A DNA stretch of 64,000 nt from Cognatishimia sp. WU-CL00825 (GTDB taxonomy: Bacteria > Pseudomonadota > Alphaproteobacteria > Rhodobacterales > Rhodobacteraceae): NCBI RefSeq assembly GCF_040364665.1, contig NZ_BAABWX010000001.1:1-64000 (forward strand), read 5' to 3'. The notes below the pieces were generated by a model that had not been told where the DNA came from, ran no database searches, and saw nothing but the letters and a program-made list of their open reading frames with translations. Below, in pieces: positions 17,883 to 26,995 of this stretch. Each line of letters starts with the position of its first letter. Position 1 is the first letter of the stretch. The translations under genes were made by a program, and so were the position numbers.

Positions 17883-18863
17883 ATGCGTTCAGACAGTTCC
17901 AATCGTTTAACAGATAAAGATGCCCAACTCGCAAACGTTGCGATTTTGTATTACGGCGAAGGCCTGACGCAAAGTGAGATCGCAAAACGCATGGGGGTCT
18001 CACGGCCAACAGTTGTGAATATGTTACGGGACAGTCGAGAACGCGGTATTGTTGAAATTCGGGTCGATAGCGAAGTTCTCTCTAGTTCGTCATTGTCGCG
18101 CGCGCTCTGTGCAAAGTTTGATTTGCAAGATGTCTATATTGCGCGTGCCCGCGAACCCCAAAAGCGCAAGTCTGAACGCAGTGAATTGCTCTCGCAAGTA
18201 GCGCGCGTCGCTGGAATGGCCATTCAAGATATTGTAAGTTCAGGCGATACTGTTGGTGTTGCCTGGGGCGAAACCATCAAATCCGTGTCTATGGTGATGA
18301 CCCGCAACAATCTACACGACGTAACTGTGTGCCAGATGATCGGTTCTATGGTGTCTGATCGTGTTCCAACGTCCGAAGATTGTGCAATTCGAATAGCAAA
18401 CTACCTAAATGCGGAATGTTACACATTGCACGCACCTGCTGTTTTGTCTTCGGCGAAACTAGCCGAGCAAATAACATCGGAACCAACAATTGCCGCGCAG
18501 CTTTCGCGTCTTAGATCGCTGGACGTCGCGATTTTTTCTGTAGGAAATATTCGACAAGACACGCATCTGGTAGCTGCTGGAATAGCGAGCGGCGAAGAGC
18601 TTGATGCTGCCGTTGCCTCTGGAGCAAATGGCATTGTGTGCGGGCGCTATATCGACCGGTCCGGCCAAGCCCTTGGATTGCCACCGGAAAATCGTTTAGT
18701 TGCCATCGAAATTTCGGACCTTCGGGCAGCAAAGAAAAAGTTTCTTGTGGCTGCGGGTGACGATCGTTTAGACGCGGTTCACGCTGCGATTATGGGCAAA
18801 TTGGTGACCCATCTTTGTATCGATGAGGCTTTGGCTGAACTGTTACTGGCACATAGCGAGTAG
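17883..18863 (+). CDS. SorC/DeoR-type sugar-binding transcriptional regulator
   Basis: A 326-residue regulator. Residues about 25-60 form the helix-turn-helix (LTQSEIAKRMGVSRPTVVNM), and the remainder is the SorC sugar-phosphate-binding domain, with the typical VGVAWGETI and ASGANGIVCGRYID segments. It is the last gene of the reductase-kinase-dehydrogenase-aldolase unit. Two palindromic elements sharing ACAAATGTAAA flank the block (12294 and 18972), and are its likely targets. The inducer should be a phosphorylated intermediate of the pathway. Confidence 0.92.
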   Translation: MRSDSSNRLTDKDAQLANVAILYYGEGLTQSEIAKRMGVSRPTVVNMLRDSRERGIVEIRVDSEVLSSSSLSRALCAKFDLQDVYIARAREPQKRKSERSELLSQVARVAGMAIQDIVSSGDTVGVAWGETIKSVSMVMTRNNLHDVTVCQMIGSMVSDRVPTSEDCAIRIANYLNAECYTLHAPAVLSSAKLAEQITSEPTIAAQLSRLRSLDVAIFSVGNIRQDTHLVAAGIASGEELDAAVASGANGIVCGRYIDRSGQALGLPPENRLVAIEISDLRAAKKKFLVAAGDDRLDAVHAAIMGKLVTHLCIDEALAELLLAHSE

Positions 18864-18971
18864 CACAAAGATCCATGACATTTACGCAGGAACGGCGAGA
18901 TCAAACCAGTTTTCTGGTCTTGCTGGGTAAGAGTGCGGCTATTAATGCTCCGTTTCTTTCCTAATGACAAA

Positions 18972-18986
18972 ACATTTGACAAATGT
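18972..18986. promoter_or_regulatory. Palindromic operator before the Tat-exported binding protein
   Basis: ACATTTG (18972-18978), A, CAAATGT (18980-18986) is a perfect 7-bp inverted repeat about 85 bp before the ATG at 19070. Eleven bases (18979-18989) are shared with the 12294 palindrome. It also overlaps a possible -35 (TTGACA), which fits repression. Confidence 0.6.
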
Positions 18987-19069
18987 AAAGATTAGCCGTT
19001 AACCTCTTTACTAACCGCCGATCCGAGGAGAGGTGGGCGATACACATAGAAATCCATAGGGAGGATGAC

Positions 19070-20104
19070 ATGTCGAATTCGAAGGTTAGCTATATTTCGC
19101 GCCGCAATATTCTAAAGGGCGGAGTTGCTGCAGGTGCGGCGCTTGCGGCTCCAAACTTCTTTGTTGGCAAGGCGCATGCCGCAACTGAAAAGCTAAAGAT
19201 TGGGATCATCCCAGCCTATTCCTTTGGGCTTTATTGGCTAGTGCAGGATCAGGGTTTCGCACCTGGCGTCGAGATGGACTTTAGCGTGTTCCCTTCTGGT
19301 CCACCGGCCATCGAAGCAATGGTTGGCGGCTCTGTTGACGCAATCACAGTAGGCTCTGTTCCCCCGCTGGCAGCGATGGCACGTAAAGTCGCGGATTTCC
19401 GTGAAATTTCGATCTGCGGCGATGCATCGGGGCTTTTCACCATCGTTGGTGCGCCGGGTCTAAGCTCTCTCTCGGATCTAGAAGGTAAGAAAATTGCTGT
19501 AACCTCAGGTTCAAACTTTGATTTCTTTCTGGGCGTCGCACTAGAGCAAGCTGGTCTTGCTGATATGCCGCTGACCCGTATCAATATGGAGCCAATTGAC
19601 GCACAAGCAGCGCTTATTGCTGGCGCTGTTGACGCAACTGTTCCACTTGCGACATCTCGGAAATTGATTTTTGACAAATTGCCGGGTGCCAGCATGCTTG
19701 CAGATGGCTCTGCCATGCCAATTGATGCCCGTCCTTCTATCATGGATGTGTTCATGACAACGCAGCAGACAATTGATGCCAAGGGTGAAGCCCTGACGCA
19801 AGCCGTTGCCGCGTTCCACAACGAAGCCGTCGGCATGTTGCGCGAAGATAATGACGCTGTTGTGCAGCGCATGATCGCATGGCAAGAAAGTGTCGGCCGC
19901 GCGGGTGTAACCGCACCAGAGGTCGAGCCGCTGCTAAATGGTTACTTCTATTTCAACACAGAAGAAATCAAAGACGTTTATCAGCGCGGTGTCTTGAACA
20001 AAGCACTTGCCGTTCAGTCTGAGTTCTTGGTTGAAAATAAACGCATTCCAAATATGCCAGACCTTGATGCACTGGTAAGTGACCAGATCGTAAGCAAAAT
20101 CTAA
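19070..20104 (+). CDS. Tat-exported ABC substrate-binding protein (SsuA/NMT1-like)
   Basis: A 344-residue periplasmic binding protein. The N-terminus has a twin-arginine signal (ISRRNILKGGVAAGAAL, cleavage near AHA at 37-39), then the NMT1/SsuA fold (KIGIIPAYSFGLYWLVQDQG, GGSVDAITVGSVPPLAAM). It is followed within 2 nt by its permease. The Tat signal suggests folding before export. The ligand is unknown; the proximity of the sugar block and the shared operator suggest it feeds that pathway, although the family usually binds sulfonates, nitrate or pyrimidine precursors. Confidence 0.9.
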   Translation: MSNSKVSYISRRNILKGGVAAGAALAAPNFFVGKAHAATEKLKIGIIPAYSFGLYWLVQDQGFAPGVEMDFSVFPSGPPAIEAMVGGSVDAITVGSVPPLAAMARKVADFREISICGDASGLFTIVGAPGLSSLSDLEGKKIAVTSGSNFDFFLGVALEQAGLADMPLTRINMEPIDAQAALIAGAVDATVPLATSRKLIFDKLPGASMLADGSAMPIDARPSIMDVFMTTQQTIDAKGEALTQAVAAFHNEAVGMLREDNDAVVQRMIAWQESVGRAGVTAPEVEPLLNGYFYFNTEEIKDVYQRGVLNKALAVQSEFLVENKRIPNMPDLDALVSDQIVSKI

Positions 20105-20105
20105 G

Positions 20106-20882
20106 ATGAAAATTCTCGATATCTTATCTTCAAGGCGCCTTTTATTAGGAGCCTTGTCGGTGGCGGTGGTCTTTGCGGCCTATGTTTGGCTTACCAATCG
20201 GCCAGACAACAACCCAGCGTTGCTGCCGCCGATTTCGGACATCGTAAAGTCCTTTTTTGTGAATCTTGAATCCGGCAATCTCATGGCCGCGCTGGGCGCA
20301 AGTCTATTTCGTATTTTTATGGGCTTCTTTATCGGAACCACCGCCGCGCTAGTTGTTGGGTGTTTGGTTGGTTGGTACAAAACCATCGAATTCCTTGTGG
20401 ATCCACTGATCGAAGCCTTGAGACCAATCCCGCCGCTCGCATATATTCCAATTATCATCATTTGGTTTGGCATCGACGAGTTCAGCCGAGTGCTGATCAT
20501 CTCGATTGCTTGCTTTATGGTCTGTGTAGTGAATGTGATCGCTGGTATGAAAAATGTTCCGCAGGTCTATGTTGATGCAGCATCGACGATGGGTGCCAGT
20601 CGCTTTCAGGTCTTCCGGACAGTCGCGGTACCTGCTGCCACGCCATTTGTGATCACAGGCTATCGCATTGCGCTTGGGGCCGCTTGGACGACCTTGGTTG
20701 CCTCAGAGCTCTTGGCTGCGCAGAACGGACTTGGGTTCCTGTTGCAAGAAGGTCGGCGGTACTTCCTAACCGATCAAGTTATGATGGTTATCGTGATTAT
20801 TGGATCATGTGCCTTTATTATGGATCGGGTTTTTCGCCGCATCCAAGCCTATCTAATGCAATGGTCAGAGGCGCGTGAGTGA
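20106..20882 (+). CDS. ABC transporter permease (SsuC/TauC-like)
   Basis: A 258-residue BPD_transp_1 permease with about six membrane segments and the EAA-like loop AASTMGASRFQVFRTVAVPA around residues 155-175. It partners the Tat-exported binding protein and the following ATPase. Its TGA stop overlaps the ATPase ATG by one base. Confidence 0.92.
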   Translation: MKILDILSSRRLLLGALSVAVVFAAYVWLTNRPDNNPALLPPISDIVKSFFVNLESGNLMAALGASLFRIFMGFFIGTTAALVVGCLVGWYKTIEFLVDPLIEALRPIPPLAYIPIIIIWFGIDEFSRVLIISIACFMVCVVNVIAGMKNVPQVYVDAASTMGASRFQVFRTVAVPAATPFVITGYRIALGAAWTTLVASELLAAQNGLGFLLQEGRRYFLTDQVMMVIVIIGSCAFIMDRVFRRIQAYLMQWSEARE

Positions 20883-21637
20883 TGCCAGAAATCTTAGTAG
20901 ACAATCTAAGCCACACTTTTGGCAAAGGCAGCGAATCTGCACTGACGGTGTTGGAAGGGATCGATCTTAAGTTTGAATCCGGCAGCTTCAACACCATCAT
21001 CGGCACGTCGGGTTGTGGTAAATCCACATTGCTCAAAATGATGGCGGGCCTGTTTGATCCATCTGACGGCGAAATGACTCTAGATGGTTCGGTCATTCAG
21101 GGAACTGATCGCCGACGCGGGATGGTTTTTCAGCAAGACGCGGTTTTCCCTTGGATGACTGTTGCGAAAAATATTTCGTATGGACCGCGTCTAAGAGGGG
21201 CCTCTAGAGCCGACCAACGTGAAATCGAGGCCAAATGGACCGAAGCAGTTGGTCTGAAAGGGTTTGAGGACCGTTGGCCACGTGAACTCTCGGGGGGCAT
21301 GCGCAAGCGAGTTGATATTGGCCGGGTCTATGCAAATGACCCAGATGTGCTGTTGATGGACGAGCCCTTTGGAGCCCTAGATGCTCAAACCAAAGAACGT
21401 ATGCAGTCTGATTTGCTCAAAACTTGGAGTGAAACAAAAAAGACGGTGGTCTTTGTGACGCATGACATTGAAGAAGCAATTTTCTTGTCAGACAAGATTG
21501 TCGTGCTATCAGCCCGACCCGGTCGCGTGCATCACATTGAAGAGGTTCAATTGCCAAGACCACGTACGGATGACATGCGTCTTACCGACGAATTCCTAGA
21601 AATAAAACGACGATTATGGGCGATGTTGGATCATTAA
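20882..21637 (+). CDS. ABC transporter ATP-binding protein (SsuB/TauB-like)
   Basis: A 251-residue ATPase with Walker A GTSGCGKST, signature LSGGMRKRVDIGR and Walker B VLLMDEPFGALD. The start is ATG 20882, overlapping the permease stop; a GTG one codon upstream is also in frame. It completes the SsuABC-type importer and ends 6 bp before a strong terminator. Confidence 0.93.
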   Translation: MPEILVDNLSHTFGKGSESALTVLEGIDLKFESGSFNTIIGTSGCGKSTLLKMMAGLFDPSDGEMTLDGSVIQGTDRRRGMVFQQDAVFPWMTVAKNISYGPRLRGASRADQREIEAKWTEAVGLKGFEDRWPRELSGGMRKRVDIGRVYANDPDVLLMDEPFGALDAQTKERMQSDLLKTWSETKKTVVFVTHDIEEAIFLSDKIVVLSARPGRVHHIEEVQLPRPRTDDMRLTDEFLEIKRRLWAMLDH

Positions 21638-21642
21638 GGTTT

Positions 21643-21674
21643 TGGCCGCGTTGCAAAACGCGGCCATTTTTTTT
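21643..21674 (+). terminator. Strong rho-independent terminator
   Basis: GGCCGCGTT (21644-21652) and AACGCGGCC (21657-21665) form a perfect 9-bp stem with a GCAA loop, followed by A and a run of eight T. It ends the importer operon. Confidence 0.93.
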
Positions 21675-21951
21675 GGACGATCAACAATTTTGGGGTCTAG
21701 CATGTTCAGTCTATCACTCTAAGTTTGCCTATGTCTAAAGTATCTAAAAGATACGGTAGTTTTTGTCCTGAAATCCAAAGATTCTTGATTTAGTCTTGTA
21801 AAAACGCGTTGGTTATCAGGTGTAATTTTTCCAAAGCTAAATATTATCGAGTGGTTGAAGGATGTTTTGCTTAGTTTGAATAATTGCTGCAATTACGTTG
21901 ACAAATTGTAAGCGTTTTGTAAGTTAAGTTTGAAACTAAGATTGTAGAGTA
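21675..21951. promoter_or_regulatory. pxp promoter region
   Basis: No gene is visible in this AT-rich gap. TTGACA at 21898-21903 is a good -35 candidate, and it lies in TTGACAAATTGTAAG, loosely like the ACAAATGTAAA operators. The -10 sequence is not clear. Confidence 0.4.
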
Positions 21952-22704
21952 ATGACAAGAGCTGATCACCAAGAGACACCACAGATCCTGCGGTTTGGCA
22001 GCAATTCCCTGATTGTGCGCTTTGGGTTGCAAGCCTCTGTTCAGATCACTGGCGCGGTGCGCGCCTTTTTGGATGCTATAGAGAATGCAAATTTCCCCTG
22101 GGTAGAACAATCAGCCGGGTCGTTGGCGTCGGTGATGATCGACTTTGATGTCGAACAAATCACCTCGCTAGCTGCTCTGAAGGCTGTTGAAGGTCTTGTT
22201 TCAAAGCAAAATTGGCTAAATGCGGAACGGCCACCGGCAACGCGCCGATGGCACATCCCGGTTTCATTCGGAGCGCAATTTGGACCCCAACTTGCTGAAG
22301 TGGCAGCCTTGGCTAACCTGAGTGAGGCCCAAGCGGTGACAGAGTTGACGGCTGCAGACATCGAAGTTTTGACAATTGGTTTCGCCCCGGGTCAACCCTA
22401 TCTCGGACTGTTACCAGAGCATTGGAATATGCCACGGCAATCTACGATCAATCCTCAAGTTCTAGCGGGATCTTTGGTTGTCGCGGTACGACAATTGGTA
22501 TTGTTCAGCGCTGAAAGCCCAACAGGGTGGCGGCATATTGGACAGAGCGGTTTTCGACCATTTATGCCGCAACGAGATGAACCAATATTGTTGCAAGCTG
22601 GCGACGTCGCGCGCTTTCACGCCGTTTCTTCGACAGAAATGCGCGATCTTCTTTTGACCAACCCCCAGGGGCTTGGCGGTGCCTATTGCGAGGCGATATC
22701 ATGA
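21952..22704 (+). CDS. pxpB: 5-oxoprolinase subunit PxpB
   Basis: A 250-residue KipI-type (carboxyltransferase domain 1) subunit of the ATP-dependent 5-oxoprolinase that hydrolyses pyroglutamate to glutamate. The family segments AAVTELTAADIEVLT-like and IGFAPGQPYLGLLPEHW are clear. It overlaps pxpC by 4 nt and is first in the conserved pxpB-pxpC-pxpA order, which supports the assignment over a sporulation-kinase inhibitor role. Confidence 0.9.
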   Translation: MTRADHQETPQILRFGSNSLIVRFGLQASVQITGAVRAFLDAIENANFPWVEQSAGSLASVMIDFDVEQITSLAALKAVEGLVSKQNWLNAERPPATRRWHIPVSFGAQFGPQLAEVAALANLSEAQAVTELTAADIEVLTIGFAPGQPYLGLLPEHWNMPRQSTINPQVLAGSLVVAVRQLVLFSAESPTGWRHIGQSGFRPFMPQRDEPILLQAGDVARFHAVSSTEMRDLLLTNPQGLGGAYCEAIS

Positions 22705-23726
22705 GTGCTGAGTTGTTTATCAAACAAGCAGGACCAGCGTTGTCCATCCAAGACTTGGGACGCTCAGGTCACATAGCTCAAGGTGTGTCGCGGGGTGGGG
22801 CGATGGACCGATTGGCGTTACTTGAAGCAACCGCGCTGTTGTCGGCGGTTGATCCTTTAGCGGCCATCGAAATGGCGGGCCTCGGCGGAACTTTCAACGT
22901 ATCAAGCGCAACACGGTTTGCGCTGACAGGCGCACCAATGCGGGCTCATATTGATGGAGTGGAAATCAGTTGGAATGGCACCCATCGACTAGAAGAAGGT
23001 CAAGAGCTTCGCATTGGAAGCGCTAGGCAAGGGGTTTACGGATATCTAACTTTTGCTGGCCAGATTGATACGCCTGAAATCCTAGGAAGCCGCGCAGCGC
23101 ATTTAAACGTTGGGCTTGGGGCGACGCTGAAACCAGACGATGTTATTCCTCTGTGCGCAGATCCCGACCAAAACGAAACGCTGATGTGTCTACCTTCAGA
23201 TCCGCGATTTCAAGGCGGCGTTTTAAGGGTTATGAACGGGCCGCAAACCGAACTCTTCTCAATCGAAACACGACAAAGTTTATGCCAAACTCAGTTTGTG
23301 CGTTCCAATCAGGCCAATCGGCAAGGTATCCGGCTTGACCATCCAACGGAGCGATTTCAAAGCGATTTGGCGGCTGCTCTCGCCTCGGATTTTGTGCTGG
23401 CTGGTGACATTCAGTTAACTGGTGAGGGCATTCCATATGTTCTGATGGCTGAATGCCAAACGGTTGGTGGTTACCCTCGTATCGGAACGATCATTCCGCA
23501 AGATTTACCTAAACTGGCCCAAGCACCCGCCGGCACACGCATTCAATTGCAGTTTCTTCCAGAGAATGACGTTCAGGTTGATCGCTATTCTGAAAGACGT
23601 ATGTTGGCAAAACTGCGTGCTCTGGTTACGCCACGTATTCGTGATCCAAAGCGTATTCAAAACCTGTTGAGCTATCAATTGATAAGCGGTGTCACAGCGG
23701 GCGACGACTTGGAAAGGACTGAATGA
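22701..23726 (+). CDS. pxpC: 5-oxoprolinase subunit PxpC
   Basis: A 341-residue biotin-dependent carboxyltransferase-like (KipA) subunit, partner of PxpB. The opening FIKQAGPALSIQDLGRSGH and GVSRGGAMDRLALLEA are typical of the family. ATG 22701 overlaps the pxpB stop, and its own stop overlaps the pxpA start, so the three subunits are translationally coupled. Confidence 0.9.
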   Translation: MSAELFIKQAGPALSIQDLGRSGHIAQGVSRGGAMDRLALLEATALLSAVDPLAAIEMAGLGGTFNVSSATRFALTGAPMRAHIDGVEISWNGTHRLEEGQELRIGSARQGVYGYLTFAGQIDTPEILGSRAAHLNVGLGATLKPDDVIPLCADPDQNETLMCLPSDPRFQGGVLRVMNGPQTELFSIETRQSLCQTQFVRSNQANRQGIRLDHPTERFQSDLAAALASDFVLAGDIQLTGEGIPYVLMAECQTVGGYPRIGTIIPQDLPKLAQAPAGTRIQLQFLPENDVQVDRYSERRMLAKLRALVTPRIRDPKRIQNLLSYQLISGVTAGDDLERTE

Positions 23727-24484
23727 TGAAAGTACAGGTCGATTTGAACGCTGATATGGGCGAGAGCTTTGGGCCATGGAAAATGGGCAATGATGCTGCT
23801 TTACTAGATTTGGTAACTTCCGCAAACATTGCTTGTGGTTGGCATGCTGGCGATGCGGACATCATGGCGCAAACCATGGCTATGGCGGTCAAAAAGGGTG
23901 TGAATATTGGGGCTCATCCCGGATTTTCCGATTTGCAAGGGTTTGGGCGCCGGCGGATGTACCTGTCACCAGAAGAGCTGGCCAATCTGGTTACCTATCA
24001 ACTTGGCGCGGCGCAAGCGATGGCCAAGGCACAGGGTGGCAAAGTTCATCACCTAAAACTGCACGGCGCGTTGTCAAATATGACATGTGAAAACCAGATG
24101 ATGGCCGAAGCCTGCTATACTGCGGCGCTACGGATACAACCTGACATTACAATTATGGCGCTTGTCGCCACCGAACAGCAAAAAGCTGTGGAAAAGCTGG
24201 GCTGTCACTGGGTCGGTGAAATTTTTGCAGACCGAGCATACAATGATGATGCAACACTGGTTGACCGAAAGTTGCCAGGTGCCGTGATCCATGATGCTAC
24301 GCTTGCTGCAAATCGTATCAAAACGATGATAAAGAGCCAGGCTATTATTACAGAGAGTGGAAAGAAAATCGCAGGCAAAATTGATACTGTTTGCCTTCAT
24401 GGTGACGGCCCCACAGCGGTGCAAATGGCGCAAACCCTTAGGAATAGCTTGACCGAAGCGGGAATTTTTGTGCGCCCCTTTTAA
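23723..24484 (+). CDS. pxpA: 5-oxoprolinase subunit PxpA (LamB/YcsF)
   Basis: A 253-residue LamB/YcsF protein, the third subunit of the 5-oxoprolinase. Conserved segments are DLNADMGESFGPWKMG at the start, SANIACGWHAGD near residue 36 and IGAHPGFSDLQGFGRR near residue 60. It ends the pxp operon and faces the thiol oxidoreductase gene convergently. Confidence 0.93.
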   Translation: MMKVQVDLNADMGESFGPWKMGNDAALLDLVTSANIACGWHAGDADIMAQTMAMAVKKGVNIGAHPGFSDLQGFGRRRMYLSPEELANLVTYQLGAAQAMAKAQGGKVHHLKLHGALSNMTCENQMMAEACYTAALRIQPDITIMALVATEQQKAVEKLGCHWVGEIFADRAYNDDATLVDRKLPGAVIHDATLAANRIKTMIKSQAIITESGKKIAGKIDTVCLHGDGPTAVQMAQTLRNSLTEAGIFVRPF

Positions 24485-24547
24485 GGCAATGGGCCAGCTG
24501 TTGTTGGTTCAGGCAGATGCGTTGAAAGAAGACAGCTGTTCTGGTTC

Positions 24548-25198
24548 TTAAGCCTTTTCTGGCACGCTTTCTTGCAACACGCGCTGCAAGATCTTGATGT
24601 AGTTTTCTACACCCTGTGCTCCTGTCACCAAGTGTTTGCTATCAAAAATCATGGCAGGCACGCCAGTAATCCCGCGGGATTGCCAGAACCGCTCCATTTC
24701 GCGCACGACATGAGCATAACGGTTTTCAAGCAATACAGCACGTGCTTCGCCACGATCGAGGCCAACTTTACCGGCTTCGTCAACCAACACTTCGATCTCG
24801 GACATGTCTTTTCCGTCTGAAAAATAAGCCTCAAACAGCGCTTGTTTGAGCGCGTGGGCAACCCCGTGTTCGCCAGCCCAGTGCAACAATTGGTGCGCTT
24901 GGAAGGTGTTGTATATGCGGCTCTCGGGATTGAACTTGAACACAAAACCCAAATCCTCTCCGAGAGAGGAGAGGCGACCACGGACCTCTGCGGATTGTTC
25001 AGGCGTCGAGCCATATTTTTCGGCAAGATGCTCTGCCAAATCTTGCCCGCTGGCCGCCATATCAGGATTAAGTTCAAATGGATGCCAATAGATTTCGGCC
25101 GTGATTTTTGTTGCAGTCAAAGCCTGTTCAAGTTGCTTGAAGCCAACGATGCACCACGGGCACATAATGTCCGAAACTATATCAATGCGAAGGGTCAT
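24548..25198 (-). CDS. DsbA-family (FrnE-like) thiol oxidoreductase
   Basis: A 216-residue DsbA/FrnE-type protein. The redox motif CPWC stands near residue 13 in DIVSDIMCPWCIVG, followed by the helical insertion and a cis-Pro segment (GITGVPAMIFD). No signal peptide, so it acts in the cytoplasm. ATG 25198 begins the fold and has a purine-rich site (GAGGTAAGA) before it. Confidence 0.9.
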   Translation of the reverse strand: MTLRIDIVSDIMCPWCIVGFKQLEQALTATKITAEIYWHPFELNPDMAASGQDLAEHLAEKYGSTPEQSAEVRGRLSSLGEDLGFVFKFNPESRIYNTFQAHQLLHWAGEHGVAHALKQALFEAYFSDGKDMSEIEVLVDEAGKVGLDRGEARAVLLENRYAHVVREMERFWQSRGITGVPAMIFDSKHLVTGAQGVENYIKILQRVLQESVPEKA

Positions 25199-25256
25199 TC
25201 TTACCTCATATTCCGTCGCATTTAGATGGTGACGAGAACGCCAAAATTCAAGCGTA

Positions 25257-26186
25257 TTAGCCAAGTATAACCAGCCACAGCGAAGCTGATATTATGGTAA
25301 ATCCGGTCGCAAAAAGCACGCTACTCGCAGCAACGCGCATGGCGCGACCATAAAGGCTGGCAAATAGGTAAGAATTAATACCAGGTGCCACCGCCGCCAT
25401 AATCACCACGGCTCTTAGGTTCTCTTGCGACAACTGCAAAGAGGTGCCGATCAACAGCGCAATTGCTGGATGAATGATAAGTGACACGAAACAAATGAAT
25501 AAAACGGTCTTTGTGTCGCCCTCTGGTTTGTAGCGAAATAGAATACCGCCAATTGCAAACAACGCGACTGGAAGCGCAGATTTTGCGATCAGCGAAAAGC
25601 TATCGACGATAGGCCCTGGCAAGGTAAGACCAGAAAGGTTGACGAAAAATGCGGCCAATATCGATAGTACTAAAATATTGCGCAAAAGGCCTTTTACAAC
25701 AGTACGAACCGCGCCCAAAACCGACCTTCCGCGTGCCTTCACCGTTTCCATTGCGGTGATACCAATGCTGTAACAAAATAAAGAGTGCATTGAAACAATT
25801 GCGAAATTTGGGGCGAGACTATGCGCTCCAAACGCCCGTTCTGCGATGGGTAGGCCAAGCATAACTGTGTTGGAGAAGAAGCAACTGAAGCCAATAGAAA
25901 TGCAATCTTCCCAATCCCTGTTAAACAGGTATCTAGCACCCAGAACGCCAATCAGGAAACAAGCGAACGCGCCAGAATAAAAGCTTATGAACAGGTCTGG
26001 GTTGAAACTGGATGAAAGATCCAAGTCTGAAATCGCAACGAACAGCAGGCAGGGCACAGCGAAATTCGTGGCAAATTTCATCAGTGCGTCAAAGTGGGTG
26101 TCAACAAGCCAGCTGCGCCAGTTGGCGACGTACCCAAGACCGACGATGATAAAAACCGGCAGGACAATACTTATGATTTCCTGCAT
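25257..26186 (-). CDS. AEC-family (auxin efflux carrier-like) transporter
   Basis: A 309-residue inner-membrane protein with about ten hydrophobic segments in two five-helix halves, as in bacterial AEC transporters that move small organic acids. The pattern begins IISIVLPVFIIVGLGYVANW. The substrate is unknown. It stops 58 bp before the FrnE-like gene and starts 8 nt after the upstream hydrolase, so it may share transcription with the tatD group. Confidence 0.88.
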   Translation of the reverse strand: MQEIISIVLPVFIIVGLGYVANWRSWLVDTHFDALMKFATNFAVPCLLFVAISDLDLSSSFNPDLFISFYSGAFACFLIGVLGARYLFNRDWEDCISIGFSCFFSNTVMLGLPIAERAFGAHSLAPNFAIVSMHSLFCYSIGITAMETVKARGRSVLGAVRTVVKGLLRNILVLSILAAFFVNLSGLTLPGPIVDSFSLIAKSALPVALFAIGGILFRYKPEGDTKTVLFICFVSLIIHPAIALLIGTSLQLSQENLRAVVIMAAVAPGINSYLFASLYGRAMRVAASSVLFATGFTIISASLWLVILG

Positions 26187-26194
26187 GTTGGCGA

Positions 26195-26995
26195 CTACAG
26201 ACTATAATTTAGGCGCAGACCATCAAAGGCTGGCTGGATATGGTTTTCCGTTTCCCCCGCCAATTCTTCGTAATCCAAATCAATGTGCATATTGGTCAAA
26301 ACAGCGTTTTTGGGTGCCGCTCGTTTGATCCATTCCAGCGACCGCTCAAGATGGGCGTGGGTAGGGTGCGGTGTGCGACGCAGCGCATCAAGAATCCAAC
26401 ATTCCAGACCCTCAAGCTTCGGCCAGACGTCATCTGGTATCTCAGAGACGTCAGGCAAGTACAGAACATCACTCACCCGAAATCCCAAGGCATCAATCGT
26501 ACCGTGCTTGATTTCAATTGGGTCCAAAATAATGTCACCGCCAGCCCCAGAGATGCAGAACTTGCCTTGAATGGTCTGCAAATCCAGTATCGGAGGATAG
26601 GGAGAGCCTTCGGGCTGAACAAACGCATAGGCAAAACGGCTGAGCAATGCCTCTTGAGTAGGACTGTCTGCCCAAACAGCTACGCGCTGGCGCATGTTGA
26701 AAACAATCATGCGCAAATCGTCGATGCCATGCACATGATCGGCATGTGAATGCGTGTACACGACACCATCCAGCGCACCAATATTCTCGCGCAGTAATTG
26801 GTGACGCATGTCAGGCGAGGTATCGATTAAGACAGTTGTTTTGCCGTTTTCACTTTCCCGCTCGATTAAAAGGGAACATCTTGTGCGCGCGTTCTTGGGG
26901 TTTGATGGGTCGCAGACCCCCCAATGTCCACCTAGGCGGGGCACACCACCCGACGAACCGCATCCCAAAATTGTGAATGTGAGGGTGTCTGTCAT
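26195..26995 (-). CDS. MBL-fold hydrolase (PhnP-like)
   Basis: A 266-residue metallo-beta-lactamase-fold phosphodiesterase-type protein. It starts TFTILGCGSSGGVPRLGG, has the HxHxDH metal motif (YTHSHADHVHGIDDLR near residue 81) and a later LTNMHIDLDYE ligand segment. It is the usual neighbour of tatD in Rhodobacterales and overlaps it by 4 nt. Confidence 0.9.
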   Translation of the reverse strand: MTDTLTFTILGCGSSGGVPRLGGHWGVCDPSNPKNARTRCSLLIERESENGKTTVLIDTSPDMRHQLLRENIGALDGVVYTHSHADHVHGIDDLRMIVFNMRQRVAVWADSPTQEALLSRFAYAFVQPEGSPYPPILDLQTIQGKFCISGAGGDIILDPIEIKHGTIDALGFRVSDVLYLPDVSEIPDDVWPKLEGLECWILDALRRTPHPTHAHLERSLEWIKRAAPKNAVLTNMHIDLDYEELAGETENHIQPAFDGLRLNYSL

